A stretch of 36,118 nucleotides of DNA from an uncultured Bacteroidota bacterium (GTDB lineage Bacteria; Bacteroidota; Bacteroidia; UKL13-3). A program made the translations under genes and the position numbers. Shown here piece after piece: positions 16,205 to 23,686 of the stretch. The notes beneath the pieces were generated by a model that worked only from the letters and a program-made list of their open reading frames with translations, made no database searches and was not told where the DNA came from. The stretch is taken from contig CAIVZR010000039.1 of NCBI GenBank assembly GCA_903910445.1, forward strand, positions 1 to 36,118, in the 5' to 3' direction. How positions within the stretch are numbered: the stretch's first letter is position 1; every line of letters starts with the position of its first letter.

Positions 16205-16936
16205 ATGCCTAAAATTCAAACCGTGCTTTCGCCGATGCTCCTCCAGCTTACCAATCTTACTGGTAAAACGGTGGTAGTAATCGATATTTTAAGAGCTACA
16301 AGTAGTATGTGTGTTGCGTTTGCGCATGGTGCCCAAAGAATTAAACCCGTTTCTACACCTCAGGAATGCATCACCTATGCACCTCAGGGTTTCATCTGCG
16401 CCGCCGAGCGTGACGGAAAACCAGTAGAAGGGTTTGCCATTGGAAATTCACCGTTTAGTTATATGGAGCCAGCCATCAAAGGTGCCTCCATCGCCATCAC
16501 CACCACCAATGGAACCCAGGCCATCGAAATGTCGAAATCGGCATCCCGTATTATGATTGGCAGTTTCCTGAATAAAAAGGCGCTTTGCAAAGAGCTCATC
16601 AGGCAACAACAGGATGTAATTTTATTATGCAGTGGATGGAAGAACAATTATAACCTGGAAGATACGCTCTTTGCTGGTGCTGTAGCCAAGGAACTTCAGG
16701 ATGAATTTAGTATTGCAGATGATGCCACCATTGGTGCCATCGACTTATACGAAGTGGCCAGTCGCGATTTGAATTCGTATATCAAGAAATCGAGCCATGC
16801 ACATCGCTTCATTACGCTTGGTATCGAAAAGGATATAGCCTTCTGTTTACAACAAGATATTTATGATTTGGTTCCTATTCTTGAAAATGATTTCTTAATT
16901 TTACCAGAATCAAATTTAATTGCATCCATTACATGA
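16205..16936 (+). CDS. comB: 2-phosphosulfolactate phosphatase family protein (ComB)
   Basis: A 243-residue member of the ComB family, Mg-dependent acid phosphatases that convert 2-phosphosulfolactate to sulfolactate. Signatures are TVVVIDILRATSSMCVAFAHGA with D27, FICAAERDGKPVEGFAIGNSP, ITTTNGTQAIEMS and LLCSGWKNNYNLEDTLFAGA, and the length matches the family. In methanogens this step belongs to coenzyme M synthesis; in bacteria it can end in sulfolactate. No ComA (phosphosulfolactate synthase) is in the window. Its stop overlaps the start of the next lipoprotein gene (ATGA). Confidence 0.92.
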   Translation: MPKIQTVLSPMLLQLTNLTGKTVVVIDILRATSSMCVAFAHGAQRIKPVSTPQECITYAPQGFICAAERDGKPVEGFAIGNSPFSYMEPAIKGASIAITTTNGTQAIEMSKSASRIMIGSFLNKKALCKELIRQQQDVILLCSGWKNNYNLEDTLFAGAVAKELQDEFSIADDATIGAIDLYEVASRDLNSYIKKSSHAHRFITLGIEKDIAFCLQQDIYDLVPILENDFLILPESNLIASIT

Positions 16937-17331
16937 AGAAATTGCTTTTTATTTTCATCTGCTTTTTAGCCATTGCCTCCAATTGTAAAAAGAAGACCGC
17001 CAAAGACCATCTGGTAGGGAGCTGGGGAATTCTTAATTATATCGAAAATGGGGTAGAAAAAACGAGTGATTTCAACCTGATTTATCAAGGATATAAGATA
17101 ACTTTCGATGCCAAAGGAAATTACAAGGAATACTATCGAAATGTTTTTGGTATAGAAACAAATATCTCAGGAACATGGACGCTCGAATCAAACAACCTTC
17201 AGTTAATATTGGTTGATAACGATCCTAATAGTGTAAATAAATTGCGCACTTTCAATGTTCTTACTCCGATTACCGATTCTGAACTAAATGTAGGTGAAAC
17301 TAATAAGGAGTATGATTTACGACGGAATTAA
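16933..17331 (+). CDS. Lipocalin-like lipoprotein
   Basis: A 132-residue protein with a lipoprotein signal (MKKLLFIFICFLAIASNC, lipidation at C18, then KKK). The mature part starts DHLVGSWGILNYIENG and continues with strands KITFDAKGNYKEYY and ISGTWTLESNNLQLIL, the pattern of the small lipocalin-like lipoproteins widespread in Bacteroidota (G-x-W near the start of the barrel, GTW on a later strand). The ligand is unknown. It overlaps comB by four bases, so the pair is made together, although a functional tie is not evident. Confidence 0.75.
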   Translation: MKKLLFIFICFLAIASNCKKKTAKDHLVGSWGILNYIENGVEKTSDFNLIYQGYKITFDAKGNYKEYYRNVFGIETNISGTWTLESNNLQLILVDNDPNSVNKLRTFNVLTPITDSELNVGETNKEYDLRRN

Positions 17332-17353
17332 CCGATTGCAATTTTAAATTTCC

Positions 17354-17361
17354 TAAGTTTG
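17354..17361 (+). promoter_or_regulatory. -7 promoter element before the small membrane-anchored protein
   Basis: TAAGTTTG matches TAnnTTTG and lies 22 bases before the start at 17384. The nearest upstream TTG (17337-17339) is only 14 bases away, shorter than usual, so the promoter is uncertain. Confidence 0.35.
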
Positions 17362-17383
17362 CCCTTTATTTTACACGCATCTA

Positions 17384-17758
17384 ATGACTACATTCAAACG
17401 TATATTAATATATATCATCGCAGCGGTGGTATTTTTTAGTATTGGCTATTTTGCCTTTGCCAGCTTCACTTACAGCCAAGGCAGTCGCACCGGATTGCTT
17501 ATGAAATTCTCCAATAAAGGATATGTATTCAAAACCTGGGAAGGAGAATTAAACCTCGGAGGAATGACCCAAGAAGGTGGTGCTTTACTAAATAATATCT
17601 GGCAGTTTTCGGTTCTCGACGATGAGAAAGAAACCATCGATGGTCTCAATAAATACGAAGGGAAACGCATTCGACTTTCCTATAAAGAGAAAATGCGACA
17701 CTTCCCATGGCAAGGTGAAACGAATTACTTTGTTTACAAGGTGGAAGTTGTCGAATAA
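17384..17758 (+). CDS. Small membrane-anchored protein of unknown function
   Basis: A 124-residue protein with one N-terminal membrane helix (about 6-28, ILIYIIAAVVFFSIGYFAFASF) and a small extracytoplasmic domain of beta strands: GLLMKFSNKGYVFKTWEGELNLGG, NNIWQFSVLD, GKRIRLSYKEK and NYFVYKVEVVE. Relatives are common in Bacteroidota and, as I recall, are often labelled 6-phosphogluconate dehydrogenase. Nothing here supports that: there is no Rossmann nucleotide motif and the protein is about a quarter of the length. A structural or OB-like role is possible. It sits 14 bases before the nitronate monooxygenase-like gene. Confidence 0.75.
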   Translation: MTTFKRILIYIIAAVVFFSIGYFAFASFTYSQGSRTGLLMKFSNKGYVFKTWEGELNLGGMTQEGGALLNNIWQFSVLDDEKETIDGLNKYEGKRIRLSYKEKMRHFPWQGETNYFVYKVEVVE

Positions 17759-17772
17759 AATTAATTCTTTCA

Positions 17773-18717
17773 ATGAATTCTATTTGCGAATTATTCAAAA
17801 TTAAATATCCTGTTATTCAGGCGGGAATGATATGGAACAGTGGCTGGCGCCTGGCTTCCGCTGCCTCTAATGCTGGTGGACTTGGACTCTTGGGTGCAGG
17901 CAGCATGTATCCCGAAGTGCTTAGAACGCATATTCAAAAGTGTAAAGCGACTACCAGTATGCCATTTGGCGTCAATGTGCCATTACTCTATCCTGATATT
18001 GATAAAATCATTTCAATAATTATTGAAGAAGGGGTGAAAATTGTATTCACCTCGGCAGGGAATCCTGCCACCTGGACGAAAATTTTGAAGGATCAAAATA
18101 TCACTGTGGTGCATGTGGTGAGCAATTTAAAATTCGCACTCAAAGCGCAGGAAGCGGGTGTAGATGCGATTGTAGGAGAGGGTTTTGAGGCGGGAGGTCA
18201 TAATGGCCGCGAAGAAACCACCACCCTTTGCTTGATACCCTTGCTTCGTGAAAAAATTGCTGTACCCATCATTGCAGCAGGTGGCATTGGCTCAGGGGCC
18301 GCCATGTTAGCAGCGATGTCACTGGGCGCACAAGGTGTTCAGGTAGGCAGTCGTTTTGCAGCAAGCATCGAATCGAGTGCTCACGATAATTTTAAACAAG
18401 CGATTATTCACGCCAAGGATGGTGATACCCAGCTCATGCTGAAAAAATTAGCTCCTGTGCGATTGCTAAAAAATAAGTTTTATGAAGAAGTGAAGGCTGC
18501 TGAAGCTGCGTGTGCCAATGAGGAAGAACTTAAAAAACTATTAGGCCATGCCCGCGCCAAACACGGTATGTTTGAAGGGGATATGGAAGCAGGTGAATTG
18601 GAAATCGGACAAATATCAGCCACCATTCATAGCATAAAATCGGTTCAGGAAATTATGGATGAAATAATTGGAGAATATGAAATGTTGGTGAAGAAAGGAT
18701 TCGAATCGTTTCGTTAA
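17773..18717 (+). CDS. Nitronate monooxygenase / FabK-type FMN enzyme
   Basis: A 314-residue FMN-binding TIM-barrel enzyme. The opening FKIKYPVIQAGMIWNSGWRLASAASNAGGLGLLG, the PFGVNVPL strand, GEGFEAGGHNG with catalytic His143, AAGGIGSGAAMLAAMSLGAQGVQVGSRF (phosphate-binding part) are shared by nitronate monooxygenase (detoxifying propionate-3-nitronate and similar) and enoyl-ACP reductase II (FabK). The two cannot be separated by eye. Its TAA stop overlaps the stop of the convergent purQ by three of its bases. Confidence 0.85.
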   Translation: MNSICELFKIKYPVIQAGMIWNSGWRLASAASNAGGLGLLGAGSMYPEVLRTHIQKCKATTSMPFGVNVPLLYPDIDKIISIIIEEGVKIVFTSAGNPATWTKILKDQNITVVHVVSNLKFALKAQEAGVDAIVGEGFEAGGHNGREETTTLCLIPLLREKIAVPIIAAGGIGSGAAMLAAMSLGAQGVQVGSRFAASIESSAHDNFKQAIIHAKDGDTQLMLKKLAPVRLLKNKFYEEVKAAEAACANEEELKKLLGHARAKHGMFEGDMEAGELEIGQISATIHSIKSVQEIMDEIIGEYEMLVKKGFESFR

Positions 18718-19412
18718 GCAGGCACCTTGGCCGACTTCATAATACTTTCAAACAATCCCAAACCATCGGTATTAAACACCTCCATGCTCGCAGCGCGCTC
18801 AGGGTGCGGCATCATTCCAAATACATTTCGGGTACTATTGGTAACACCAGCAATATTTTGAAGCGATCCATTAGGGTTTGATTCAGGAGTGATATTCCCT
18901 GCTGCATCGCAATATTTAAATAGGATTTGATCGTTATCGTTCAATGCCTTGAGTGTTGCCTCATCAGCATAATATCTTCCTTCCCCATGTGCAATTGGGA
19001 TTTTCAAGGCCTGATTGGTATCAAGTGAATTCGTTACCAAACTATTAACTGAAGTGGTTTTCAAATACACATTATCACAGGTAAACTTCATATTCGTATT
19101 ACGAATCAGTGCGCCTGGAAGTAATCCAGCCTCACATAAAATTTGGAACCCGTTGCAAATTCCCATTACAAATCCACCATTATTGGCAAAGGCAATGACA
19201 TTTTGCATGATAGGGCTAAAACGAGCAATGGCACCACTTCTTAGGTAATCGCCATAACTGAAGCCACCAGGCAAAAAAATCATATCACAACCTTGTAAAT
19301 CGTGGTCTTTATGCCAAAGCCTTACTACTTCTTGTTGTGTGGTTTGTTGTAGGCAATGAATAAGATCTTCATCGCAGTTGCTACCGGGAAATACTACTAC
19401 TCCAAATTTCAT
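18714..19412 (-). CDS. purQ: Phosphoribosylformylglycinamidine synthase subunit PurQ
   Basis: A 232-residue class I glutamine amidotransferase that supplies ammonia to PurL in step four of purine synthesis. MKFGVVVFPGSNCDED is the family N-terminus; the triad is C86 in VMGICNGFQILCEAG with H203 and E205 in MMPHPERA. The frame continues 20 codons upstream, but the conserved start is at 19412. The presence of free PurQ implies the split PurQ/PurL/PurS type of enzyme. A perfect -7 box TATCTTTG (19424-19417) ends only four bases before the ATG, so the transcript may have almost no leader. Confidence 0.96.
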   Translation of the reverse strand: MKFGVVVFPGSNCDEDLIHCLQQTTQQEVVRLWHKDHDLQGCDMIFLPGGFSYGDYLRSGAIARFSPIMQNVIAFANNGGFVMGICNGFQILCEAGLLPGALIRNTNMKFTCDNVYLKTTSVNSLVTNSLDTNQALKIPIAHGEGRYYADEATLKALNDNDQILFKYCDAAGNITPESNPNGSLQNIAGVTNSTRNVFGMMPHPERAASMEVFNTDGLGLFESIMKSAKVPA

Positions 19413-19416
19413 GCGG

Positions 19417-19424
19417 CAAAGATA
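19417..19424 (-). promoter_or_regulatory. purQ -7 promoter element
   Basis: TATCTTTG on the minus strand is a perfect TAnnTTTG box, four bases from the start codon. No clear TTG is found 17-23 bases further upstream. Confidence 0.5.
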
Positions 19425-19547
19425 AGATAATTTGAGAATCGTACTTCCTTTAACAAAACAGAGAATGCACAAATCATTAACTATCCTTAATCCGTGTAAT
19501 TCATTTCATTACTGACGAAGATTCTCCCCCTATCTTTTGTATTTGTG

Positions 19548-19555
19548 TATTTTTG
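19548..19555 (+). promoter_or_regulatory. surE -7 promoter element
   Basis: TATTTTTG matches TAnnTTTG and ends eight bases before the surE ATG at 19564, again implying a very short leader. A second similar string, TATCTTTTG, lies at 19531-19539. No good -33 box was found. Confidence 0.45.
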
Positions 19556-19563
19556 CCGTAGTC

Positions 19564-20340
19564 ATGACCAAAAAATCGACCCGCCCCTTAATTCTTATTA
19601 CCAACGACGACGGTATCAGTGCTCCAGGCATTAAAAATTTAATTGAAGCAGCAGCCCCATACGGCGACCTCGTAATTGTAGGTCCCGATAGCCCACAAAG
19701 TGGCATGGGACACGCCATCACCATCTCTAAACCACTGCGTATCGATAAGGTGAAAATTTATCCTGAACATACCGCGTATCAATGTAGTGGAACCCCTGTT
19801 GATTGTGTGAAAATTGCCGTAGATAAAATCATGCATCGCAAGCCGGATATCTTGCTTAGCGGAATCAATCATGGGAGCAATAGCAGCATTAATGTAATTT
19901 ATTCGGGTACCATGAGTGCCGCAGTGGAAGGCGCCATCGAAGGTATTCCTTCTGTGGGATTTTCATTGCTCGATTATAGTTATGAAGCCGATTTTACTTT
20001 TTCGAGAGAAGTGGTGCAATGGACCATTCAACGCATCCTAAAACATGGGATGAGTAAAGGAACATTACTCAATATCAATATTCCTAAGTTGCCTATTGAA
20101 AAGGTTAAAGGTTATAAAATTTGCCGACAAGCGAACGCCAAATGGAAAGAGGCATTTGATGAGAGAGTTGACCCGAATGGAAGAAAATATTTTTGGTTAA
20201 AAGGAGAATTTGATAATTTCGACAAAGGAAAAGATACGGATGAATGGGCATTGAAGAATGGTTATGTATCGGTAGTACCTGTACAGTTCGATTTAACCGC
20301 ACATCAAGAAATAAAAAAATTGCAAAAATGGACAAGCTAA
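19564..20340 (+). CDS. surE: 5'/3'-nucleotidase SurE
   Basis: A 258-residue metal-dependent nucleotidase acting on nucleoside monophosphates. The N-terminus LILITNDDGISAPGI supplies metal ligands D15 and D16; GPDSPQSGMGHAIT supplies the conserved serine; LSGINHGSNSSINVIYSGTMSAAVEG supplies N102 and the substrate loop. The frame opens nine codons earlier, but ATG 19564 gives the family N-terminus. The last 13 bases overlap the next small gene, and lpxB follows, a gene order I recall as common in Bacteroidota. Confidence 0.95.
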   Translation: MTKKSTRPLILITNDDGISAPGIKNLIEAAAPYGDLVIVGPDSPQSGMGHAITISKPLRIDKVKIYPEHTAYQCSGTPVDCVKIAVDKIMHRKPDILLSGINHGSNSSINVIYSGTMSAAVEGAIEGIPSVGFSLLDYSYEADFTFSREVVQWTIQRILKHGMSKGTLLNINIPKLPIEKVKGYKICRQANAKWKEAFDERVDPNGRKYFWLKGEFDNFDKGKDTDEWALKNGYVSVVPVQFDLTAHQEIKKLQKWTS

Positions 20341-20603
20341 AAATTGATAACGATTGGTTTGGAGCACTGGTGGGCTTAGTTGTTCCCACGGCCTTTTACG
20401 GTTTAGCCCTCGCAATCAAAGCATTGATTCATCACATGATTTCAACGCCCTTTTTATTAATACTTTGTGTAGGCGCCAACTTCTTACCTGTGCTTTTCTA
20501 TACCAAATACAACTTAGATAAAACCTCTCGTGGATTGGTTCTTATAACAATTCTATTAGGCCTGGTTTTCTTTTATTATAAATTGTTTGTGCTGAAGGAT
20601 TAA
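20328..20603 (+). CDS. Small three-helix membrane protein
   Basis: A 91-residue protein of unknown function that starts inside the end of surE (13-base overlap, different frame). Three hydrophobic segments are visible at about 11-32 (FGALVGLVVPTAFYGLALAIKA), 40-58 (TPFLLILCVGANFLPVLFY) and 68-88 (RGLVLITILLGLVFFYYKLFV), with short charged connectors. The frame is open upstream inside surE, but ATG 20328 gives a sensible N-terminus with a polar lead. Its steady place between surE and lpxB in related bacteria would suggest an envelope role; that is inferred, and nothing in the sequence shows an activity. Confidence 0.8.
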   Translation: MDKLKIDNDWFGALVGLVVPTAFYGLALAIKALIHHMISTPFLLILCVGANFLPVLFYTKYNLDKTSRGLVLITILLGLVFFYYKLFVLKD

Positions 20604-20614
20604 TGTTTTAAGTT

Positions 20615-21700
20615 ATGAAATACTATATCATCGCCGGTGAGGCTAGTGGAGATTTACATGGGAGTAATCTCATCAAGCAACTAAAATTAAAAGATGCGAA
20701 TGCAGAATTTACTTGCTGGGGCGGCGATGCGATGCAAGCCGCCGGAGCCTCTTTAGTAAAGCATTACCGCGAGTTAGCATTCATGGGTTTTGCAGAAGTG
20801 CTGATGAATATTCGCACCATCATGAATAACTTGTTTTTTTGCAAGCAAGATATTTTAGATAACAAACCCGATGTATTAATTTTAATTGATTACCCTGGAT
20901 TTAATTTAAGAATAGCGCAGTGGGCCAAGAAACAAGGGATTCCAGTGGTATATTATATCTCACCGCAGGTATGGGCCTGGAAAGAAAGCCGTATCCATAA
21001 AATCAAACAATGTGTTGATTTGATGCTGGTGATACTGCCTTTCGAAAAACCATTCTATGATAAATGGAATTACGATGTAACATTTGTAGGCCATCCTTTA
21101 TTAGATGCGGTGGATCATATCCCTGCAAGTAATTTGCATTTTGAGAAGCCTGTGATTGCACTATTGCCGGGCAGCAGGAAACAAGAAATAAAAGCCATGC
21201 TTCCGGTGATGCTCGAGGTGATTCCACAATTCCCCGAATATGAATTTGTGATTGCACAAGCACCTTCGCAACCTGATGAATTGTATCAGGAAATCATGGG
21301 TGAAATGAAAGTTGCGATGGTAAAGAACAATACGTATGCCTTGCTTCAAAAAGCCACCGCAGCCATAGTTACCAGTGGTACCGCTACCCTTGAAACAGCC
21401 CTCTTCAATGTGCCTCAAGTAGTATGTTATAAGGCCAATGCAATATCATATACCATTGCCAAGCAACTGGTAAAAATCAAGTATATCAGTTTGGTAAATT
21501 TAATTTTAGATCGTGCTTGTGTTACCGAATTAATCCAAAATGAGATGAATGCGAAACGGTTAGGGGAGGAGTTGAAAAGTATCTTAACTACTCGCAGAGA
21601 TGTAATCTTGAAAGATTATGTTGAATTGATTGCTGCCTTGGGTTCAAGTGGTGCTTCGGCTCGTGCCGCGGAGGCAATCGTCGCAAAATATGCGATATAG
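20615..21700 (+). CDS. lpxB: Lipid-A-disaccharide synthase
   Basis: A 361-residue GT19 glycosyltransferase that joins UDP-2,3-diacylglucosamine and lipid X to form the lipid A disaccharide at the cytoplasmic face of the inner membrane. Motifs are [16 protein letters not shown] at 6-21, [19 protein letters not shown] and [17 protein letters not shown] (about 90-127), and [18 protein letters not shown] and [24 protein letters not shown] in the nucleotide-binding half. The length is slightly below the E. coli enzyme. It confirms a Gram-negative envelope with LPS. It follows the small membrane protein by 11 bases and converges on the DinB-like gene, three bases away. Confidence 0.95.
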   Translation: MKYYIIAGEASGDLHGSNLIKQLKLKDANAEFTCWGGDAMQAAGASLVKHYRELAFMGFAEVLMNIRTIMNNLFFCKQDILDNKPDVLILIDYPGFNLRIAQWAKKQGIPVVYYISPQVWAWKESRIHKIKQCVDLMLVILPFEKPFYDKWNYDVTFVGHPLLDAVDHIPASNLHFEKPVIALLPGSRKQEIKAMLPVMLEVIPQFPEYEFVIAQAPSQPDELYQEIMGEMKVAMVKNNTYALLQKATAAIVTSGTATLETALFNVPQVVCYKANAISYTIAKQLVKIKYISLVNLILDRACVTELIQNEMNAKRLGEELKSILTTRRDVILKDYVELIAALGSSGASARAAEAIVAKYAI

Positions 21701-21703
21701 TAT

Positions 21704-22219
21704 TTATCTCAAATAGCGTTTCACCAATTTGAAATGATGATTTTGATGGAAGGTTAAAAACTCCAGCAAATCTTTTACCCTCAGCTCTTTCAGGTAGATA
21801 TGGTTTACCCAGAATAAGGGCCACTGTTCGGGCGTTACACTTTCAAATAACTGTTTTAATTGCTGACGCGTTTTCTCAAAGTCTTTCTTCAATTCCATTA
21901 ATTCAAAGTTTTCGATGGCAGGTTCAATGACCTTGGGTGATTTTAATTTCACTCCAAAATTGAGATAGGCTTTGAAAAGGAAGCTCCTAAAAACGGTCTT
22001 CATGGGTGAACCATTTAATGGCTGGTTGCTTCGCAATGCCTTCGATAAAAGAATCACAAAACTACGTTCGGCCTTATTGATATGTACCAATTGCTGTAAC
22101 GCACTCCATTTGCCTTGGGCAGGCGATAAATTCAATGTTTGACCATCGTATTTATCGAAGTATTTCCAAATTTGATCGGTATTCGTTTGTAAGGTGTTAA
22201 AAGCTTTTTCAAATGACAT
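21704..22219 (-). CDS. DinB-like four-helix protein
   Basis: A 171-residue, mostly helical protein resembling the DinB/YfiT metal-binding superfamily: an N-terminal helix (EKAFNTLQTNTDQIWKYF), the SPAQGKWSALQQLVHINKAERSFVILLSKAL segment with a histidine at the place of the first metal ligand, and FLTFHQNHHFKLVKRYL at the C-terminus with the usual paired histidines. In this superfamily three histidines bind a metal, and members act in thiol transfer or unknown reactions. The exact function is not recognisable. It has a textbook promoter (22242-22272) reaching into the neighbouring permease gene. Confidence 0.8.
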   Translation of the reverse strand: MSFEKAFNTLQTNTDQIWKYFDKYDGQTLNLSPAQGKWSALQQLVHINKAERSFVILLSKALRSNQPLNGSPMKTVFRSFLFKAYLNFGVKLKSPKVIEPAIENFELMELKKDFEKTRQQLKQLFESVTPEQWPLFWVNHIYLKELRVKDLLEFLTFHQNHHFKLVKRYLR

Positions 22220-22230
22220 GCGTTTAGGCT

Positions 22231-22272
22231 TATTTTTGCATCAAAGATAAACAACAACGATTCATGTTCAAA
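22231..22272. promoter_or_regulatory. Face-to-face promoters of the DinB-like gene and the ABC permease
   Basis: For the DinB-like gene, on the minus strand: TTTG (22272-22269), 19 bases, TATCTTTG (22249-22242), an exact consensus, with the -33 box inside codons 2-3 of the permease gene. For the permease, on the plus strand: -7 TATTTTTG (22231-22238), with no good -33. Together the boxes make the near-palindrome TATTTTTGCATCAAAGATA. Confidence 0.65.
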
Positions 22273-23574
22273 CGTATTCGGTTAGTTCTGCAAAGGGAAT
22301 ATATTTCTCGCGTTAAGAAACGCTCGTTTCTGGTAATGACCTTTTTAACACCCATTCTGGTTGCCTTATTCTATGGGGTTATTTTCTATATCATTTACAG
22401 TCAGCAAAACACCCAAAGTGATAAACAAATTTGTGTTTTCGATAACTCTGGATACTTCGTTAATAATCTAAAAAACAGCGATCATGTAAAATTCACGTAT
22501 AAACCGGAAGCCTACCGCACCGATTATAATTTTATCGATGATGGCTTTGATGCCTGTTTAATTCTAAATGCTCCCGATACAGCTTCATCAGAATTCAAGG
22601 CGGAAATTCTCACCAAAGAATCTTTGAGCCTGAATGATCAAGGGAATATCGAACGCACTATTTCTGATTTGCTTTATCTGAATAATTTGAATCAATTAAA
22701 TATTAGCAAACAACAACTCGATCATGCACGCATTGATGTAACCTTAAATGCAAAAAAATGGAGCCATGGTGAACTGAAAGATAGCAGCGCAGGAGCAGCC
22801 ACAGGACTGGGTTTCGCAGGTAGTATTCTTATTTATTTCTTCATCTTTATTTATGGTTCACAAGTAATGCGAGGCGTATTGGAAGAGAAAACAAATCGTA
22901 TTGTAGAAGTAATCATCTCGTCGGTGAAACCTTTCGAATTGATGATGGGAAAAATTTTAGGCATTGCCCTCGTAGCCCTCACACAGATGGCGCTATGGGT
23001 TATTTTATCGAGTGTTGCCATGGGTTTCGTTTCGAATTTATTGGGATCACAAATGCACCTCGATGGTACCTCACAACAAATGATGGAACAAGCTCAGCAA
23101 GGTGGAGGCAAATTTAAAATGTTGCAAATGCTGGCTTCTCTCAATTTGGGAATCATGGGATTTGCTTTCTTCTTTTATTTTATTTTTGGATACCTCTTCT
23201 ATGCCTCTCTCTTCGCGGCAGTAGGCTCGGCAGTAGATAGCGAAACAGAACTACAACAATTTACTTTGCCTATTTCATTGCCCTTGGTTTTCTCATTTAT
23301 CCTTACCCAGTCGCTCATAAGCACCGACCCCAATGGGTCACTACTATTTTGGATATCCATGATTCCATTCTCCTCCCCCGTGGCGATGATGGCGCGTATT
23401 CCATTTTTGGAGAGCAATAATTACTGGCAAATATTGCTATCGATGGGCATCCTCATTATTTCATTTATTGGAACGGTATGGGTTGCTGCCCGAATTTACC
23501 GCACCGGAATTTTAATGTATGGTAAAAAAGCAAGCTGGAAAGAAGTAGGTAAATGGCTGTTCTATAAGCGTTAA
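22264..23574 (+). CDS. ABC-2 type transporter permease (NatB-like)
   Basis: A 436-residue inner-membrane protein of the NatB/ABC-2 permease family. A first membrane helix (about 24-45) is followed by a large outside domain (about 46-175), then five or so helices from about 178 on. MRGVLEEKTNRIVEVIISSVKPFELMMGKILGIALVALTQ near 200-240 is the family hallmark. Such permeases pair with an ATPase (NatA-like) to export substrates such as Na+ or drugs. The cognate ATPase is not adjacent: the next gene downstream, ettA, is a translation factor. The ATPase must be elsewhere in the genome. Confidence 0.88.
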   Translation: MFKRIRLVLQREYISRVKKRSFLVMTFLTPILVALFYGVIFYIIYSQQNTQSDKQICVFDNSGYFVNNLKNSDHVKFTYKPEAYRTDYNFIDDGFDACLILNAPDTASSEFKAEILTKESLSLNDQGNIERTISDLLYLNNLNQLNISKQQLDHARIDVTLNAKKWSHGELKDSSAGAATGLGFAGSILIYFFIFIYGSQVMRGVLEEKTNRIVEVIISSVKPFELMMGKILGIALVALTQMALWVILSSVAMGFVSNLLGSQMHLDGTSQQMMEQAQQGGGKFKMLQMLASLNLGIMGFAFFFYFIFGYLFYASLFAAVGSAVDSETELQQFTLPISLPLVFSFILTQSLISTDPNGSLLFWISMIPFSSPVAMMARIPFLESNNYWQILLSMGILIISFIGTVWVAARIYRTGILMYGKKASWKEVGKWLFYKR

Positions 23575-23654
23575 TAGCCTTAGTTTGATTGTTTAACCGA
23601 TTCGTTTTGAAGTCTGTTTCAAATCGAGACAATTCGATATTATTCCTACTTGCC

Positions 23655-23671
23655 TATCTTTTGTATCTTCG
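23655..23671 (+). promoter_or_regulatory. Candidate ettA promoter elements
   Basis: Two overlapping-style -7 strings, TATCTTTTG (23655-23663) and TATCTTCG (23664-23671), lie 15-32 bases before the ettA start; neither has a good -33 box at the right distance. Confidence 0.35.
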
Positions 23672-23686
23672 CGTCTCAATTATCAT

